From NCBI RefSeq assembly GCF_019977355.1, contig NZ_AP024655.1, forward strand, positions 4,464,001 through 4,528,000: a stretch of 64,000 nucleotides of DNA, read 5' to 3'. A program made the position numbers and the translations under genes. Origin of the DNA: Arthrobacter sp. NicSoilB8 (lineage in GTDB: Bacteria > Actinomycetota > Actinomycetes > Actinomycetales > Micrococcaceae). Every line of letters starts with the position of its first letter. Positions within the stretch are counted from its first letter, which is position 1. Under the pieces are notes generated by a model that was given only the letters and a program-made list of their open reading frames with translations, had not been told where the DNA came from and did not search any database. Positions 1-8,578 of the stretch are shown in pieces.

Positions 1-1
1 C

Positions 2-211
2 CGGGTGGAGGACCCCAACGACCTGGCGTCCGCTTTCGACAAGGCCAAGGCGATGGCCGGCGAGTTCAAGGTTCCCGTGGTGGTGGAAGTGATCCTGGAA
101 AAGATCACCAACATCTCCATGGGTGTGGAGATCAACGCGGTCAACGAGTTCGAGGAACTGGCCGAGACCGCCGAAGACGCCCCGACCGCCATCCTGGCGA
201 TGCAGGCCTGA
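2..211 (+). CDS. gcl: Glyoxylate carboligase, C-terminal end (partial)
   Basis: Only the last 69 codons are present, because the gene enters from the left edge of the window. The product would be tartronate-semialdehyde synthase, a thiamine-diphosphate enzyme that condenses two glyoxylates to tartronate semialdehyde and CO2. The visible tail has the family's closing pattern: a VVVEVILEKITNISMG stretch, then an acidic helix. A glycerate kinase and an allantoinase follow at once, which fits the glyoxylate arm of allantoin breakdown. Assignment rests on the short tail plus context. Confidence 0.8.
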   Translation, partial: RVEDPNDLASAFDKAKAMAGEFKVPVVVEVILEKITNISMGVEINAVNEFEELAETAEDAPTAILAMQA

Positions 212-212
212 G

Positions 213-1475
213 ATGAAGGTGGTCATAGCGCCGGACAAGTTCAAGGGCTCGCTCTCTGCCCCGGACGTTGCCCGGCACGTTGAAGCAGGGCTGCAACGGG
301 CGTGCGGCGGCAACCTTGAAGTCATCCGGATTCCGGTGGCCGACGGCGGCGAGGGCACCCTCGACGCCGCCGTCGGCTCCGGCTTCACCCGCCGCAGCGC
401 CGTCGTCACCGGCCCCACCGGGCAGCGGCTCCGGGCGGAGTTTGCGGTCCGCGGCCGGGAAGCAGTCATCGAAATGGCCGCCGCATCCGGCCTGGCCGTC
501 TTGCCCGGCGGCCCCGCGGGCGCCGGCAGCGGCGGGGCCGGCAGCGGCGGGGCCGGCGAAGCGGTGTCCGGCGGCCGGCCGGATTCCGACACCGCCAAAG
601 GCGCCACCAGCCTGGGCACGGGAGAACTGATCCGGGCGGCGCTCGACGCCGGCTGCCGGCAGATCATCCTCGGCGTCGGCGGCAGCGCCAATACCGACGG
701 CGGCGCCGGCGTCCTACAGGGGCTCGGGGCCAGACTCCTCGACGCCGACGGCAGTGAACTCCCGCCCGGCGGCGCTGCCCTCGCCCGGCTGGCCTGGATC
801 GACTTCGCCGGCTTCGATTCCCGGCTGGACGAGGCCCGCTTCGTCCTGGCCAGCGACGTGGACAACCCCCTGCTCGGACCGGCTGGGGCCGCGGCGGTCT
901 TCGGCCCGCAGAAAGGGGCCACTCCGGCGGACGTGGAAACCCTCGATGCCGCCCTGGCCCACTTCGTGGACGTGCTCGCGGCCGAGATCGGCCCCCGGGC
1001 GCTGAAGGCGGCCGACGCGCCGGGCGCCGGAGCGGCCGGCGGCGTGGGCTACGCCGCCATCGCGGTACTGGCCGCGGCCCGCAGGCCGGGCATCGACGTC
1101 GTTCTTGAATTCACCAGGCTTGGCGACCGGCTGGCGGGCGCGGACCTGGTGATCACGGGCGAAGGCAGCCTGGACGAACAGAGCCTGCTCGGCAAGACGC
1201 CCATGGGCGTTGCGCGGGCGGCGGCGCGGGCCGGCGTGCCGGTGGTGGCCGTCTGCGGCCGCACCACGCTGACTCAGCGACAGCAGGTGGATTCCGGATT
1301 CCGGCAGGTCTACCCGCTGACATCGCTGGAGTCCAAGGTAGAAATATGTATAGCCGAAGCAGGACCGCTGCTTGAGCAATTGGGAAAGCACATCGGCGCG
1401 GAGCTGCCGGGCCTGGTCCCGGCCAGCATGGCGCCGGGGAAAAGTGCCCGCACAAAGGAGCCCCTCAATGTCTGA
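213..1475 (+). CDS. Glycerate kinase of the glyoxylate/allantoin operon
   Basis: This 420-residue protein belongs to the GarK/GlxK glycerate kinase family, which phosphorylates glycerate made from tartronate semialdehyde so that it can enter glycolysis. Family motifs are clear: an N-terminal [11 protein letters not shown] segment, ADGGEGT near residue 45, and a [12 protein letters not shown] loop near the middle. The ATG at 213 lies 1 base after the gcl stop. A longer reading from 123 would run through gcl and is rejected. A Gly/Ala/Ser-rich insert (encoded about 505-580) interrupts the N-terminal third and looks like a local repeat expansion. The end overlaps allB by 8 bases. A second, divergent glycerate kinase lies at 21696. 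Confidence 0.9.
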   Translation: MKVVIAPDKFKGSLSAPDVARHVEAGLQRACGGNLEVIRIPVADGGEGTLDAAVGSGFTRRSAVVTGPTGQRLRAEFAVRGREAVIEMAAASGLAVLPGGPAGAGSGGAGSGGAGEAVSGGRPDSDTAKGATSLGTGELIRAALDAGCRQIILGVGGSANTDGGAGVLQGLGARLLDADGSELPPGGAALARLAWIDFAGFDSRLDEARFVLASDVDNPLLGPAGAAAVFGPQKGATPADVETLDAALAHFVDVLAAEIGPRALKAADAPGAGAAGGVGYAAIAVLAAARRPGIDVVLEFTRLGDRLAGADLVITGEGSLDEQSLLGKTPMGVARAAARAGVPVVAVCGRTTLTQRQQVDSGFRQVYPLTSLESKVEICIAEAGPLLEQLGKHIGAELPGLVPASMAPGKSARTKEPLNV

Positions 1476-2811
1476 AGACAGCTTTGACCTCGTCATCCGG
1501 GGCCAGCGCATTCTCACCACGGCCGGCATCGCGGCACGGGAGGTGGGCGTCCGCGGCGGCAAGATCGTCGCCATCGAGCCGCTCGGCAACGGGCTATCCG
1601 GCACGGAAGTGATTGAGCTCGCCGACGACGAAACCCTCCTTCCGGGACTTGTGGACACTCACGTCCATGTCAACGAGCCGGGCCGCACCGAATGGGAGGG
1701 CTTCGCGTCCGCCACCCGTGCCGCCGCGGCCGGGGGCGTGACCACCATCATCGACATGCCGCTGAATTCGATCCCGCCCACCACCACCGTGGAAGGGCTC
1801 AAGCTCAAGCGCGAGGTGGCCGAGGACCAGGCGTTTGTGGACGTCGGATTCTGGGGCGGCGCCGTGCCCGGCAACAAGGCGGACCTGCGGCCGCTGCACG
1901 ACGAGGGCGTGTTCGGCTTCAAGTGCTTCCTGCTGCACTCCGGCGTGGACGAGTTCCCGCACCTGGACGCGGACGAGATGGAGGAGGACATGGCCGAGCT
2001 CAAGTCCTTCGATTCGCTCATGATCGTCCACGCCGAGGACTCCCACGCAATCGACCGCGCGCCCCACCCCGGCGGCGACCACTATTCCACGTTCCTGGCC
2101 TCCCGCCCCCGCGGCGCCGAGAACAAGGCCATCGCCGAGGTGATCGAGCGTGCCCGCTGGACCGGCGCCCGCGCCCACATCCTGCACCTGTCCTCTTCCG
2201 ATGCCCTGCCGATGATCGCCACGGCCAAGCGCGACGGCGTCCACCTCACCGTGGAGACGTGCCCGCACTACCTCACGCTCATGGCCGAGGAGATCCCCGA
2301 CGGCGCCACAGCGTACAAGTGCTGCCCGCCCATCCGCGAGGCCGCCAACCGCGAGCTGCTCTGGCAGGGCCTGCAGGACGGCACCATCGACTGCATCGTC
2401 TCGGACCACTCCCCGTCCACCCTGGACCTCAAGGACCTGGAAAACGGCGACTTCGCCGTGGCGTGGGGCGGGGTCTCCTCGCTGCAGCTTGGCCTGTCCC
2501 TGATCTGGACCGAGGCGCGGCACCGCGGCATCTCCCTGGAGCAGGTGGTTTCCTGGATGGCCGAGAAGCCGGCAGCCCTGGCACGCCTCACCAGCAAGGG
2601 CAGGCTCGCGCTGGGGTACGACGCCGACTTCGCCGTCTTTGCACCCGACGAGGCATTCGTGGTGGATGTGTCCAAGCTCAAGCACAAGAACCCCATCACC
2701 CCGTATGACGGCAAGGCGCTTTCCGGGGTGGTCCGGAAGACCTATCTCCGCGGCACCCTGATCGATGGCCAGACCCCCGGCGGAAAGCTCATCCGCCGCG
2801 GCGGGGTATGA
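1468..2811 (+). CDS. allB: Allantoinase
   Basis: This 447-residue amidohydrolase should open the hydantoin ring of allantoin to give allantoate, the first step of ureide use. The metal-site pattern of the dihydroorotase/allantoinase family is visible: HVHVNEPGR with His65 and His67, a Lys at about 152 in [10 protein letters not shown] that would be carboxylated, His188, a later His in HILHLSS, and Asp313 in VSDHSPST. The ATG at 1468 follows an AAAGGAG ribosome binding site and overlaps the upstream kinase gene, so the two are translationally coupled. The last bases overlap the next gene by ATGA. Confidence 0.93.
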   Translation: MSEDSFDLVIRGQRILTTAGIAAREVGVRGGKIVAIEPLGNGLSGTEVIELADDETLLPGLVDTHVHVNEPGRTEWEGFASATRAAAAGGVTTIIDMPLNSIPPTTTVEGLKLKREVAEDQAFVDVGFWGGAVPGNKADLRPLHDEGVFGFKCFLLHSGVDEFPHLDADEMEEDMAELKSFDSLMIVHAEDSHAIDRAPHPGGDHYSTFLASRPRGAENKAIAEVIERARWTGARAHILHLSSSDALPMIATAKRDGVHLTVETCPHYLTLMAEEIPDGATAYKCCPPIREAANRELLWQGLQDGTIDCIVSDHSPSTLDLKDLENGDFAVAWGGVSSLQLGLSLIWTEARHRGISLEQVVSWMAEKPAALARLTSKGRLALGYDADFAVFAPDEAFVVDVSKLKHKNPITPYDGKALSGVVRKTYLRGTLIDGQTPGGKLIRRGGV

Positions 2812-3644
2812 GCCAGGCAGCCGTGGCCGTCCCCGGACACAACGTCCGCGGAACGGCCCGGCAGCCCAGCCACTCACTGACCGTTCCCGGACAGGCCACT
2901 CATGGACAGGTAGTTCCCGGACAGGCAGTTCCCGGACAGGCCCGGCACGCCGGCCTCACGGCGAAGGGGCTGGCCGTCTGGGTCACCCTCCCGGACGGCG
3001 CCGACTGTGACCCGGCCGTACTGGCCCGCGCAGCCGAACTGGTGCTCGGCCGCGCCCTTAGATGTGCCCCGGAGGCGGAAGTCCACTTCAGGCCCGCCGC
3101 CGGAGCCGCAACGTCCGCCGTCATCCGGTCCGCGGAAGACGGCAGCATCCCGGCGGGACCCACGCCTGAAGTCCCCGGCGGGACCGCCGACGCCGAGCCG
3201 GCTGACGGCGTCGGCGCTGACGACAACGGGACCGACGACGGCGGGGCTGGCGGCGGCGGGGCTGGCGAGGGCGGCGGCGCTGACGAAGGCGGGGCGCCCC
3301 TGGCGCCCGTCCCCGGCACCATCAGCCGGCTCGCCGTCGACCTCGCGGCCGGGGATGCCAGGCTCGACGGCGAGCGCGTGCCCCTGACGGACGTGGAGTT
3401 CGCCCTCCTGCGATGCCTCGTGCAGAACTGCTCCCGCACGGTCAGCCGGCAGGAACTGCAGCATTGCCTCGACGCGTTCGGCACCCCCGGCGCGGCCACC
3501 CGGTCCATCGACGTGTACGTCGGCCGGCTGCGCCGGAAGCTCAAGGGCTGCCGGCACGCCGTCGTCACCGTCCGAAGCGGCGGCTACCGCTTCCTCCCCG
3601 GTCCGCTGGCCGTGGTGCGCGGGCCGGCCGAATACAGCATCTGA
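2808..3644 (+). CDS. Orphan winged-helix (OmpR-type) DNA-binding protein
   Basis: The C-terminal 95 or so residues form a response-regulator-type winged helix: [15 protein letters not shown], then [26 protein letters not shown] and a terminal [11 protein letters not shown] wing. There is no receiver domain with phospho-acceptor aspartate. The N-terminus is a Pro/Gly/Gln-rich stretch made by a 15-base tandem repeat, then a short possible domain (about residues 45-90), then a Gly/Ala/Asp-rich linker. The ATG overlaps the allB stop (ATGA), so it is co-expressed with the allantoin genes and may regulate them or respond to them; that role is inference. The true start could lie downstream of the repeat. 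Confidence 0.75.
   Translation: MSQAAVAVPGHNVRGTARQPSHSLTVPGQATHGQVVPGQAVPGQARHAGLTAKGLAVWVTLPDGADCDPAVLARAAELVLGRALRCAPEAEVHFRPAAGAATSAVIRSAEDGSIPAGPTPEVPGGTADAEPADGVGADDNGTDDGGAGGGGAGEGGGADEGGAPLAPVPGTISRLAVDLAAGDARLDGERVPLTDVEFALLRCLVQNCSRTVSRQELQHCLDAFGTPGAATRSIDVYVGRLRRKLKGCRHAVVTVRSGGYRFLPGPLAVVRGPAEYSI
2884..2941 (+). repeat. 15-base tandem repeat, CCCGGACAGG type
   Basis: GGACAG recurs at 2889, 2904, 2919 and 2934, exactly 15 bases apart, mostly within TTCCCGGACAGGC. In the reading frame it encodes repeated VPGQA-like units near the N-terminus of the winged-helix protein. The period is a multiple of three, so copy number could vary without a frameshift. Confidence 0.7.
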
Positions 3645-3689
3645 GGTCCCGCAGCCTCCACCAGCCCTGCCCCCGATCGAAGGAACTGC

Positions 3690-4187
3690 ATGAAATCCGC
3701 CCTCACCACCGCTCTGCACACCACAACCGGGCTGCAACCCGGCGCTCCCGCCCCCGGGTTCACGCTGCCCGACGCCGCAGGCCGCCCGGTTTCCCTGGCC
3801 CGCTACCGCGGCAGGAGCGTCATCGTCTACTTCTACCCCCGCGCCGCCACCCCCGGCTGCACCACCGAGGCCTGCGATTTCCGCGACAGCCTTGCCGCCC
3901 TCCAGGGCGCGGGCTTCGAGGTCCTGGGCATCTCGCCCGACGCACCCGAGGCCCTGGCAGCCTTCGCCGCCGACCAGGCGCTGACCTTCCCCCTCCTCGC
4001 CGACGAAGACCACGCCACCGCCCTGGCATACGGGGCCTGGGGCGAGAAGCTTGTGGACGGCGAAGTCCGCGAAGGAACGGTCCGCTCCACCGTGGTGGTC
4101 GGCCCGGACGGGAACGTGGTCCTGGCGCAGTACCAGGTCAGCGCGCAGGGCCATGTCAGGGCGCTGCGGGAGGAGCTGGGCATCTAG
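3690..4187 (+). CDS. Thiol peroxidase, Bcp/PrxQ type (copy 1)
   Basis: This 165-residue peroxiredoxin reduces hydrogen peroxide and organic peroxides in the cytoplasm. The peroxidatic cysteine is Cys57 in TPGCTTEAC and the likely resolving cysteine is Cys62, the spacing of the Bcp/PrxQ subclass. A GISPD strand and an AYGAWGEK segment are also typical. It is very close in sequence to the peroxiredoxin at 5389, differing mainly at the N-terminus, so the two look like a recent duplication. The gene lies 45 bases after the winged-helix gene and may share its transcript. Confidence 0.92.
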   Translation: MKSALTTALHTTTGLQPGAPAPGFTLPDAAGRPVSLARYRGRSVIVYFYPRAATPGCTTEACDFRDSLAALQGAGFEVLGISPDAPEALAAFAADQALTFPLLADEDHATALAYGAWGEKLVDGEVREGTVRSTVVVGPDGNVVLAQYQVSAQGHVRALREELGI

Positions 4188-4210
4188 CGCCGGGCGGCTG
4201 CTCCGCACCG

Positions 4211-4297
4211 CGTTCGGTTTTTTGCCACGGTTTCGGACAGGGGCGCCGCGGATCTGCGGCGCGGTGGTCCGATTCCGCCGCAGTTATCCGAAAACGC
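4211..4297. repeat. Family B symmetric intergenic repeat, copy 1
   Basis: Arms TCGGAC (4233) and GTCCGA (4267) are separated by 28 bases with GCGGATC in the middle (4248). Related TCGG and TCCGA motifs lie 19 bases outside each arm (4214 and 4286). Inside the arms a second perfect stem, GCGCCGC/GCGGCGC, surrounds GGATCT, so a strong hairpin can form. It sits between converging genes (peroxiredoxin and serine hydrolase) and might act as a two-way terminator. Two more copies lie at 5930 and 7048. Confidence 0.75.
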
Positions 4298-4301
4298 CCG
4301 C

Positions 4302-5261
4302 TCAGAACAAGGCGCCCGCCACGGCCTGCGTCAGCTGATGGATCACCTCGGTGCGTTCCGGGACGTCGCTCAGGCTCTGGCCCTTGGTGTAGATGACCAG
4401 CGCGTACGCGGTGTTGCCTTGGGCGAGGACGCCGGCGTCGTGCAGTTCATCGTCCAGGAGCCCGTACTTGTGGAACACCGTGATCCCGTCCGGCACGGCG
4501 GCGGGAATGAGAGTCTCGTAGTTGGTGTCCTGCATATAGGACAGCAGCTGCGCCGTGTCCTCGGCGTTGAGGAGTGCTCCGGAATAGACCCCGGACAGGA
4601 TGCTGGCCATTTCCGCCGGGGTCAGCGTGTTGGTTTCCGGGTCGTAGCTCACGCCCAGAGACGCCGCAAAGTCGGTCAGCTCCCCGTGGCCCACGGCATC
4701 CATGACCAGCGACCACGAGTCATTGTCGCTCTGCTGGATCATCTCGCGGAGCTGGAATCCGGCGGTGTAGCTCCCCAGCGGGTCATCGAGGCTGGCGGCG
4801 CCGGTTTCCACCAGGTGATAGTAGGCCGCAGCGGCCAGGACTTTGGCCGTGCTGGCCGCCACGAACTTCTCCTGGACCCCGTATTCGTGGACGTCCTCGG
4901 ACGCGGCACCCTGAGAGAGGTCCGCCAGCGCCACGCCGATCTGGTACTGGCTGTTGGCCTCGATGATCGCGTTGATCCGTGAGCCGAGCGCCGTGTCGAT
5001 GGACGCCGACGCCGGGGCGCTGGCTGGGGCGCTGGCTGGGGCAGACGGCGCAGCCGGCGCCGTCCTAGGACTCACCGCCGTCGAGCGGGCAGCCGCGGAG
5101 GAATAGATACCTGCGGCCAGCGCAACCGCCAGCACTGTGGCACACGCCGCCAGGATCATGGCCCGGACCCGGCCGCGCGCAGGATGCCGTCGGGGGGCCG
5201 GGCGTCGGGATCCGAAACGTGGCTGTCGTGGCGTGTGATCTTCCGGCATGTGGTCTTCCAT
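4302..5261 (-). CDS. Membrane-anchored or secreted serine hydrolase, class A beta-lactamase fold
   Basis: This 319-residue protein has a basic N-terminus, one membrane segment (about residues 34-52), an Ala/Pro/Ser linker to about residue 88, then a penicillin-binding/beta-lactamase-like domain. The three active-site motifs are present: STAK with Ser137 and Lys140, SDN at 178-180, and KYG at 265-267 in place of KTG. I do not see the Glu166 omega-loop motif of true class A enzymes, so lactam resistance is not established; a cell-wall peptidase or esterase role is also possible. The start at 5261 has an in-frame alternative Met four codons on. Two duplicated peroxiredoxin genes flank it. Confidence 0.8.
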   Translation of the reverse strand: MEDHMPEDHTPRQPRFGSRRPAPRRHPARGRVRAMILAACATVLAVALAAGIYSSAAARSTAVSPRTAPAAPSAPASAPASAPASASIDTALGSRINAIIEANSQYQIGVALADLSQGAASEDVHEYGVQEKFVAASTAKVLAAAAYYHLVETGAASLDDPLGSYTAGFQLREMIQQSDNDSWSLVMDAVGHGELTDFAASLGVSYDPETNTLTPAEMASILSGVYSGALLNAEDTAQLLSYMQDTNYETLIPAAVPDGITVFHKYGLLDDELHDAGVLAQGNTAYALVIYTKGQSLSDVPERTEVIHQLTQAVAGALF

Positions 5262-5388
5262 AGTGGCTTCAGGCTAGCCAGCGCAGCTATGCCGGAGCTA
5301 TGAAAAAGCTGTCGCTGCGGGACGGAATACAGCCTTGGACGCCGGTGTTGTGCACCACAGACCCGTTGTCTCCTCCCGAAGGATCACC

Positions 5389-5868
5389 ATGAGCGCCAAT
5401 CCGACCGTCAAGCTCCAGCCCGGCACCCCGGCCCCGGAATTCACCCTCCCCGACGCCGAGGGCAAGCCGGTTTCCCTCGCCGACTACCGTGGCAAGAGCG
5501 TGATCGTGTACTTCTACCCGCAGGCCGCGACCCCGGGCTGCACCACCGAGGCCTGCGACTTCCGCGACAACCTCGCCTCCCTGCAGGGCTCAGGCTACGA
5601 AGTCCTGGGCATCTCCCCGGATGCCCCGGACGCCCTGGCCCACTTCACTGGCGATTTCGCCCTGACCTTCCCGCTCCTGGCCGACGAGGACCATGCCGTG
5701 GCCCTGGCCTACGGCGCCTGGGGCGAGAAGCTGGTCCACGGCGAGATCACAGAGGGAATCGTCCGCTCCACCGTGGTGCTGGACCCCGAGGGCAAGGTCC
5801 GGCTCGCGCAGTACCAGGTCAAGGCCCAGGGCCACGTCGCAGCGCTGAAGGAAGAGCTGGGCGTCTAG
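5389..5868 (+). CDS. Thiol peroxidase, Bcp/PrxQ type (copy 2)
   Basis: This 159-residue peroxiredoxin has its peroxidatic Cys51 and likely resolving Cys56 in TPGCTTEAC. It aligns without gaps to the copy at 3690 over nearly the whole length. The ATG at 5389 is preceded by a CGAAGGA ribosome binding site; an earlier start at 5335 would add residues absent from the family. Copy 2 is transcribed away from the divergent serine hydrolase gene and has its own upstream region. Confidence 0.93.
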   Translation: MSANPTVKLQPGTPAPEFTLPDAEGKPVSLADYRGKSVIVYFYPQAATPGCTTEACDFRDNLASLQGSGYEVLGISPDAPDALAHFTGDFALTFPLLADEDHAVALAYGAWGEKLVHGEITEGIVRSTVVLDPEGKVRLAQYQVKAQGHVAALKEELGV

Positions 5869-5929
5869 CAGCGCGGGCGGCCCGCGGCTTCCTTGGTCCC
5901 GGTCAGGGCGCGGGCGCTTTTCGCTGCAC

Positions 5930-6012
5930 TTTCCGACCACCGCTGCGGAATCGGACGCATGCAGCGCGGATCCCCGGCGCGCCCGTCCGATACGCACGCG
6001 CCGGTCGGAAAG
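5930..6012. repeat. Family B symmetric intergenic repeat, copy 2
   Basis: The same geometry as copy 1 is kept: TCGGAC at 5951, GCGGATC 15 bases later (5966), GTCCGA 19 bases after that (5985), with outer TCCGA at 5932 and TCGGA at 6005. Sequence between the motifs differs from copy 1, so spacing is better conserved than the bases. It lies downstream of peroxiredoxin copy 2, in the gap before 6086. Confidence 0.7.
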
Positions 6013-6085
6013 TGCCGCGGAAAAGTTCTCCACATCCGCCCCGCCGGGAGTTGTCCGGCCCAGTGTCCCGGGCCACCATCGTGAC

Positions 6086-7036
6086 ATGGACCTACCTCCG
6101 TTGATTCTCAGCAGTGATCTCGCACGAATCGGCCAGGACACGCGGAGCCTTGCGCGGCAGGCGAAGTCCGGGCAGCTCCGGCGCATCAGGCAGGGCGTTT
6201 ACGTCCGGGCTCAGGAGTGGGAAGTACTGGCGCCGTGGGACCGGTATCCGGTCCTCATCCGGGCGGCGGCCTCCACGCTGAGGAGCCGCACCGTCTTCTG
6301 CCGCCAATCCTCCGCTGTACTGTGGGGCATGCCGCTGCTGGGCCACCGCCATCCGGTCCATGCCTGCACTTCCGACGACGGCGGCGGACGCTCGCGCGCC
6401 GGGGTCCGGCGGCATTTCGTCGACTTGGACTCGGCACAGATCGAGGAACGTCACGGGCTCCTGGTCACGGACCGCGTCCGGACAGCCTTGGACTTGGCAG
6501 CCTTCGAATCGTTCGAGCAGGGCGTCACGATATTCGACCACGTCCTCCGGCCGCAGCCTGACAATCTGGCTCCGCTCAGCCGCGAGGAACTCCACGCCGG
6601 CGTCGACGGCAACTACACAAAAGCCGCGGCCCGGCGAATCCGGACCGCCCTGAACTTTGCTGATCCTGCGTCCGGCTCCCCTGGAGAATCGGTAAGCCGC
6701 GCCCTGATGCACCGGCTCGGCTTCCGGAGTCCCCTCCTTCAGGTCGAAATCCGCGATGCCCGGGGGCTGGTCGCATTCACAGACTTTGACTGGCCCGAGG
6801 AGCAGCTTTGCGGCGAATTCGACGGACTCGTGAAGTATCGCAAGGTGGAGTACCTCCAGGGCCGGACGCCAGCGGAGGCCCTCACCGAAGAGAAACGCCG
6901 GGAGGACCGGATTCGCGCCACGGGCCGACGCGTGATCCGTTGGACGTGGTCGGAGCTGTCCAGTCCAGGAAAATTTGCCGCATTTCTGGCGGCAGCAGGC
7001 GTTCCCCGGCAGCCACTCCCGTCCAGTCGGCGCTGA
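6086..7036 (+). CDS. AbiEi-like N-terminus with PD-(D/E)XK nuclease-like C-terminus
   Basis: The N-terminal 60 residues resemble the AbiEi antitoxin/transcriptional regulator family (a helix-turn-helix ending in RRIRQGVYV). The C-terminal third has a very-short-patch-repair/DUF559-like nuclease pattern: Glu201, Asp233, then Glu244-Phe-Asp-Gly with Lys250, and a closing RRVIRWTW strand. No AbiEii-type toxin gene is adjacent, so a classical toxin-antitoxin pair is not supported. Proteins of this architecture are common as single genes in actinobacteria and their function is unknown to me. The ATG at 6086 has no clear ribosome binding site. Confidence 0.7.
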   Translation: MDLPPLILSSDLARIGQDTRSLARQAKSGQLRRIRQGVYVRAQEWEVLAPWDRYPVLIRAAASTLRSRTVFCRQSSAVLWGMPLLGHRHPVHACTSDDGGGRSRAGVRRHFVDLDSAQIEERHGLLVTDRVRTALDLAAFESFEQGVTIFDHVLRPQPDNLAPLSREELHAGVDGNYTKAAARRIRTALNFADPASGSPGESVSRALMHRLGFRSPLLQVEIRDARGLVAFTDFDWPEEQLCGEFDGLVKYRKVEYLQGRTPAEALTEEKRREDRIRATGRRVIRWTWSELSSPGKFAAFLAAAGVPRQPLPSSRR

Positions 7037-7047
7037 TCCTGCCACGT

Positions 7048-7150
7048 TTCCGGGAATCCGCTACGGTGTCGGACACGGGCAACGCGGATCAGGGCCGCGC
7101 CGGTCCGAAAGCGATGCACCTGTCCGATGGCGATACGCCCGTCCGAAAAC
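7048..7150. repeat. Family B symmetric intergenic repeat, copy 3
   Basis: TCGGAC (7069), GCGGATC (7084), GTCCGA (7103), GTCCGA (7122) and GTCCGA (7141) follow each other at steps of 15, 19, 19 and 19 bases, extending the pattern of copies 1 and 2 by one unit. A TCCGG motif lies about 20 bases before the first arm. The element fills the gap between two converging genes. Confidence 0.72.
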
Positions 7151-7205
7151 GGCGCGGAACCCGGTCGGGCTGCCTGTCCGGAGCGCCGAGAACCCGTGGA
7201 CTGGC

Positions 7206-8054
7206 CTACACCTTGGTCCCGGCCACCACCGTGGCGGTGGACCGGAGCTGGATGGCGCCGTCGTGCTCGTAGCGGCCCAGCAGCTCGAACACGTCCGCAC
7301 GGATCAGGGCCCGGGACTGCTTGTCCGCCTTTGCCAGCCCCATCGCCACAGTGGTCGCGATGTCGGTAATGAACTCCCAGTAGCTCTCGGGGGATTCGAA
7401 CACGAGGTTGGTAGTGACCTTGCGCTCGGTCACGTCCGTGAGCCCGGCATCGTTGAACATCCGGGTCATGAACCCGGTGGGTGCACAGCGGAACAGCCCC
7501 GGAGTCCCTGCGGCCGGAATGGGCAGCTCGCGGTGCCGGGCAATGGTGCCCAGGATCAGGCTGGCCCACGGGTTCTCGGCGGCGCGTCCCCAGACGACGG
7601 CGCCGACCCGGCCGCCCGGCTTGGCGGTGCGCACCATCTCTCGCATGGCCGCGGACATGACCGGAAAGAACATCAAACCGAAGCGGCAGTACACGGCGTC
7701 GAACGTGTTGTCCTCGAAGGGCATGGCAGCAGCGTCGCAAACCTTGAAGTCCAGGTTGTGCAGGCCCCGGGTCAATGCCTTTTCTTCGGCCACGCGGAGC
7801 ATACCGGCCGAAATGTCAGCGAGGACCACACGCCCGTCCGGCACCTGTTCGGCCACATTGAGTGCGGGTTCCCCCGTGCCTGCCGCGACATCCAGCACCC
7901 AGGAGTTGGGGAGCAGCCGGAGCTCCTCAAGCAGGGCGTCCCCGAACGGAGCATGCCAGTCGAGCAGTTCAACGTCCCATTTCTTCCAGCCCGCCGAGAA
8001 CTCATCCCAGAGCAGGCGCTGCTGGTCGCGAACGCGGTCGGCTGAGGCTAACAT
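7206..8054 (-). CDS. Class I SAM-dependent methyltransferase, UbiE-like
   Basis: This 282-residue protein has a Rossmann-type SAM-binding domain: motif I VLDVAAGTGEPAL at about residue 53, an acidic motif LADIS, and a post-motif region CDAAAMPFEDNTFDAVYC. The C-terminal third is helical and probably holds the substrate. The substrate cannot be read from the sequence; similarity to the ubiquinone/menaquinone methyltransferase group is general. An AAGGATC ribosome binding site precedes the ATG. Confidence 0.82.
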   Translation of the reverse strand: MLASADRVRDQQRLLWDEFSAGWKKWDVELLDWHAPFGDALLEELRLLPNSWVLDVAAGTGEPALNVAEQVPDGRVVLADISAGMLRVAEEKALTRGLHNLDFKVCDAAAMPFEDNTFDAVYCRFGLMFFPVMSAAMREMVRTAKPGGRVGAVVWGRAAENPWASLILGTIARHRELPIPAAGTPGLFRCAPTGFMTRMFNDAGLTDVTERKVTTNLVFESPESYWEFITDIATTVAMGLAKADKQSRALIRADVFELLGRYEHDGAIQLRSTATVVAGTKV

Positions 8055-8143
8055 GGCGGATCCTTAGCTCGTCTGTTCCTAGCCCTAGTCTGCTCCCGGA
8101 ACGGGTCTCCGGCAATGAGTCGAAGGGCAGTAGGCTTAACGGC

Positions 8144-8500
8144 ATGTCTTCCCACGAAACCCCCGGCACCCCAGGCACCAACCCCCGGGGGGAATCAGTC
8201 CCGGGCAGCGTCCCGGAGCGGCGCGAGGTCACCGTCCGGCGGGCGCCGAAGTACGTGCCCTTCCTGATTTTGGGCGGGCTCGTGGGCGTGGTTGTCGCGG
8301 CGATCATCGCCTACGCCCTGCCCGGTGATGCCAGCTACGACGCCGGCTCGGTTTTCGGCTTCTTCATGGTTCTTTGCGCGGCCGGCGGCGTCATCCTGGG
8401 TGCCGTGACGGCCCTGGTGCTGGACCGGGTCAGCGTCCGCCGCGCCCAGCGCGCCGTCGTCGAGTCCGCCCCGGACGACGACGACGAAAACCGCGCCTGA
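8144..8500 (+). CDS. Small two-helix membrane protein
   Basis: A 118-residue protein with a hydrophilic N-terminus, two strong membrane segments (about residues 38-60 and 68-94) and an acidic DDDDE tail. I do not recognise a named family. The ATG at 8144 lies 7 bases after TAGGCT, a TANNNT-type -10 element, and there is no ribosome binding site, which suggests a leaderless mRNA and fixes the start. It lies just upstream of purF but purF has its own promoter. Confidence 0.72.
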   Translation: MSSHETPGTPGTNPRGESVPGSVPERREVTVRRAPKYVPFLILGGLVGVVVAAIIAYALPGDASYDAGSVFGFFMVLCAAGGVILGAVTALVLDRVSVRRAQRAVVESAPDDDDENRA

Positions 8501-8565
8501 GACCCGCCTGAGCCGGGCGGCAGGTCATAAATCGGCCGCCGGAAAAGTCTTAGCGCACATCGTGA

Positions 8566-8578
8566 GATAATCGACCAG
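8566..8578 (+). promoter_or_regulatory. Putative purF -10 element, leaderless start
   Basis: GATAAT at 8566-8571 ends six bases before the GTG start of purF. With the usual distance from a -10 box, transcription would begin at or next to the start codon. No ribosome binding site is visible upstream of 8578, which agrees with a leaderless transcript. Confidence 0.5.

Noticed and set aside
6086..7036. Type IV toxin-antitoxin pair
   Set aside because: No AbiEii-type nucleotidyltransferase toxin lies on either side.
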